A stretch of DNA of 5,110 nt from Conexibacter sp. Lineage in GTDB: Bacteria > Actinomycetota > Thermoleophilia > Solirubrobacterales > Solirubrobacteraceae. This document shows, piece after piece, positions 4,255 to 5,110 of this stretch. Both the position numbers and the translations under genes were made by a program. The stretch is taken from positions 1 to 5,110 of the forward strand of contig JAOPZG010000088.1 in assembly GCA_025964215.1 (NCBI GenBank), in the 5' to 3' direction. Positions within the stretch are counted from its first letter, which is position 1. Each line of letters opens with the position of its first letter. The notes beneath the pieces were generated by a model. The model did no database searches, was not told the DNA's origin, and saw only the letters and a program-made list of their open reading frames with translations.

Positions 4255-5110
4255 ATGGCGGATCTCGGCCGTGGTCTGACGTTCCTGGCGTTCGCCGTCG
4301 CGGTCTACGGCATCGTCGCCGCGCTCTACGGCGGGATCACCGGGCGGCGCGAGTGGGTCACGAGCGCGCGCCGCGCGGTCTACACGCTCGCCGGGCTGAC
4401 GAGCGCCGCGTTCGTCGTCCTCGAGCTCGCGTTCCTGCGCAACGACTTCTCGTTCACGGTCGTCCAGTCGCACTCGTCGATCACGACGCCGTTCTTCTAC
4501 AAGGCCGCCGCCGCGTGGTCCTCGCAGGAGGGCTCGCTGCTGCTCTGGCTGTGGCTGCTCTCGATGTGGTCGAGCCTCGTCATCTTCCTGACGCGCAACC
4601 GGATGCGCGACGTCCAGCCCTACGCGATCGCCACGCTGATGGGCTTCGCGGCGTTCTTCGGCGGGCTGCTCGTCTTCGCGGTCTCGCCGTTCGACACGCT
4701 GCCGGTCACGCCCGTCGACGGCACGGGCCTCAACCCGCTGCTGCGCCACCCGTCGATGATGATCCACCCGCCGATGCTCTACAGCGGCTACACGCTGTGG
4801 GCGGTGCCGTTCGCCTTCGCGGTCGGCGCGCTGGTCGTGCGGCGGGTCGACGCGGAGTGGATCGGCGCGACGCGGCGCTTCGCGCTCGGCGCCTGGCTCT
4901 TCCTCGGCGTCGGGATCCTGCTCGGCGCCCGCTGGTCCTACGCGGAGCTCGGCTGGGGCGGCTACTGGGCGTGGGACCCGGTCGAGAACGCGTCGCTGCT
5001 GCCGTGGCTGACCGGCACCGCGTTCCTGCACTCGATCATGGTGCAGGAGAAGCGCGGGATGCTGAAGACGTGGAACGCGTCGCTGATCCTCGCGACCGGC
5101 ACGCTCGCGA
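4255..5110 (+). CDS. ccmF: Cytochrome c-type biogenesis protein CcmF (5' part, runs off the window)
   Basis: The first 285 residues of CcmF, a multi-pass membrane protein of about 640 residues in most bacteria; the rest lies beyond the window. CcmF takes heme from CcmE and takes part in joining it to the CxxCH cysteines of apocytochrome c outside the membrane. Hydrophobic segments lie at about 8-28, 42-61, 95-113, 124-146, 177-196 and 208-226. AAAAWSSQEGSLLLWLWLL (84-102) is a typical CcmF segment. LNPLLRHPSMMIHPPMLYSGY (159-179) contains His171, and AFLHS (256-260) contains His259; by position these match E. coli His173 and His261, the former near the heme site and the latter a heme b ligand (numbering from memory). 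The tryptophan-rich WWD heme-handling motif is ELGWGGYWAWDPVENAS (231-247). Related CcsA/ResC and CcmC proteins share the WWD motif, but the extended N-terminal match and the adjacent ccmE identify CcmF. The start is supported by GAGGT 4 bases upstream. No frameshift is seen. Confidence 0.95.
   Translation, partial: MADLGRGLTFLAFAVAVYGIVAALYGGITGRREWVTSARRAVYTLAGLTSAAFVVLELAFLRNDFSFTVVQSHSSITTPFFYKAAAAWSSQEGSLLLWLWLLSMWSSLVIFLTRNRMRDVQPYAIATLMGFAAFFGGLLVFAVSPFDTLPVTPVDGTGLNPLLRHPSMMIHPPMLYSGYTLWAVPFAFAVGALVVRRVDAEWIGATRRFALGAWLFLGVGILLGARWSYAELGWGGYWAWDPVENASLLPWLTGTAFLHSIMVQEKRGMLKTWNASLILATGTLA

Noticed and set aside
4144..5031. Minus-strand 295-codon frame antisense to ccmF
   Set aside because: It is rich in Arg, Glu and Asp with no motif, and it lies opposite a clear CcmF with the WWD motif.

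Overview
The window is very GC-rich. Its coding frames favour G/C at the third codon position, and long spurious open frames lie antisense to the real genes. The protein families present (a secreted CocE-type hydrolase, a secreted FN3/Ig-like protein, a small zinc ribbon, and Ccm-type cytochrome c maturation with a cysteine-type CcmE) suggest a GC-rich actinobacterium, most likely of the Thermoleophilia/Solirubrobacterales type. That placement is inferred from style and content; no rRNA or other taxonomic marker is present.

Layout. (1) 59-1948, minus strand: a secreted alpha/beta hydrolase of the CocE/NonD (peptidase S15-like) family with an apparently intact catalytic triad. (2) 1949-2071: a 123-bp divergent intergenic region with a 16-bp dyad near the hydrolase start and a TAC-centred -10-like element just before the next start codon. 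(3) 2072-3289, plus strand: a secreted protein of repeated FN3/Ig-like beta-sandwich domains. (4) 3290-3393: a convergent gap with a strong GC hairpin. (5) 3394-3672, minus strand: a 92-residue protein ending in a CxC...CxxC zinc ribbon; its leader contains an inverted repeat that could mask its Shine-Dalgarno sequence. (6) 3673-3836: a second divergent intergenic region. (7) 3837-4247 and 4255 to the window end, plus strand: ccmE followed 7 bases later by ccmF, which runs off the window. This is the start of a cytochrome c maturation (System I) operon.

How the genes work together. Only ccmE-ccmF form a clear pathway unit: CcmE is the membrane-anchored heme chaperone and CcmF is the integral membrane protein that takes heme from it for attachment to apocytochrome c. 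This CcmE has Cys123 in a CxxxF context where the classical protein has the heme-binding histidine of HxxxY, so it belongs to the cysteine-type CcmE variants. The hydrolase and the FN3/Ig-like protein are both exported and divergently transcribed, so they may share regulation, but nothing in the sequence proves a functional link. The zinc-ribbon protein is of unknown function.

The best candidates for something new are the CxxxF CcmE, the uncharacterised zinc-ribbon protein with its possible SD-masking leader, and a near-identical TAC-n-T-nn-TCGCG-ATG start context shared by two unrelated plus-strand genes, which looks like a leaderless promoter signature. I see no CRISPR array, insertion sequence, phage gene or RNA gene.
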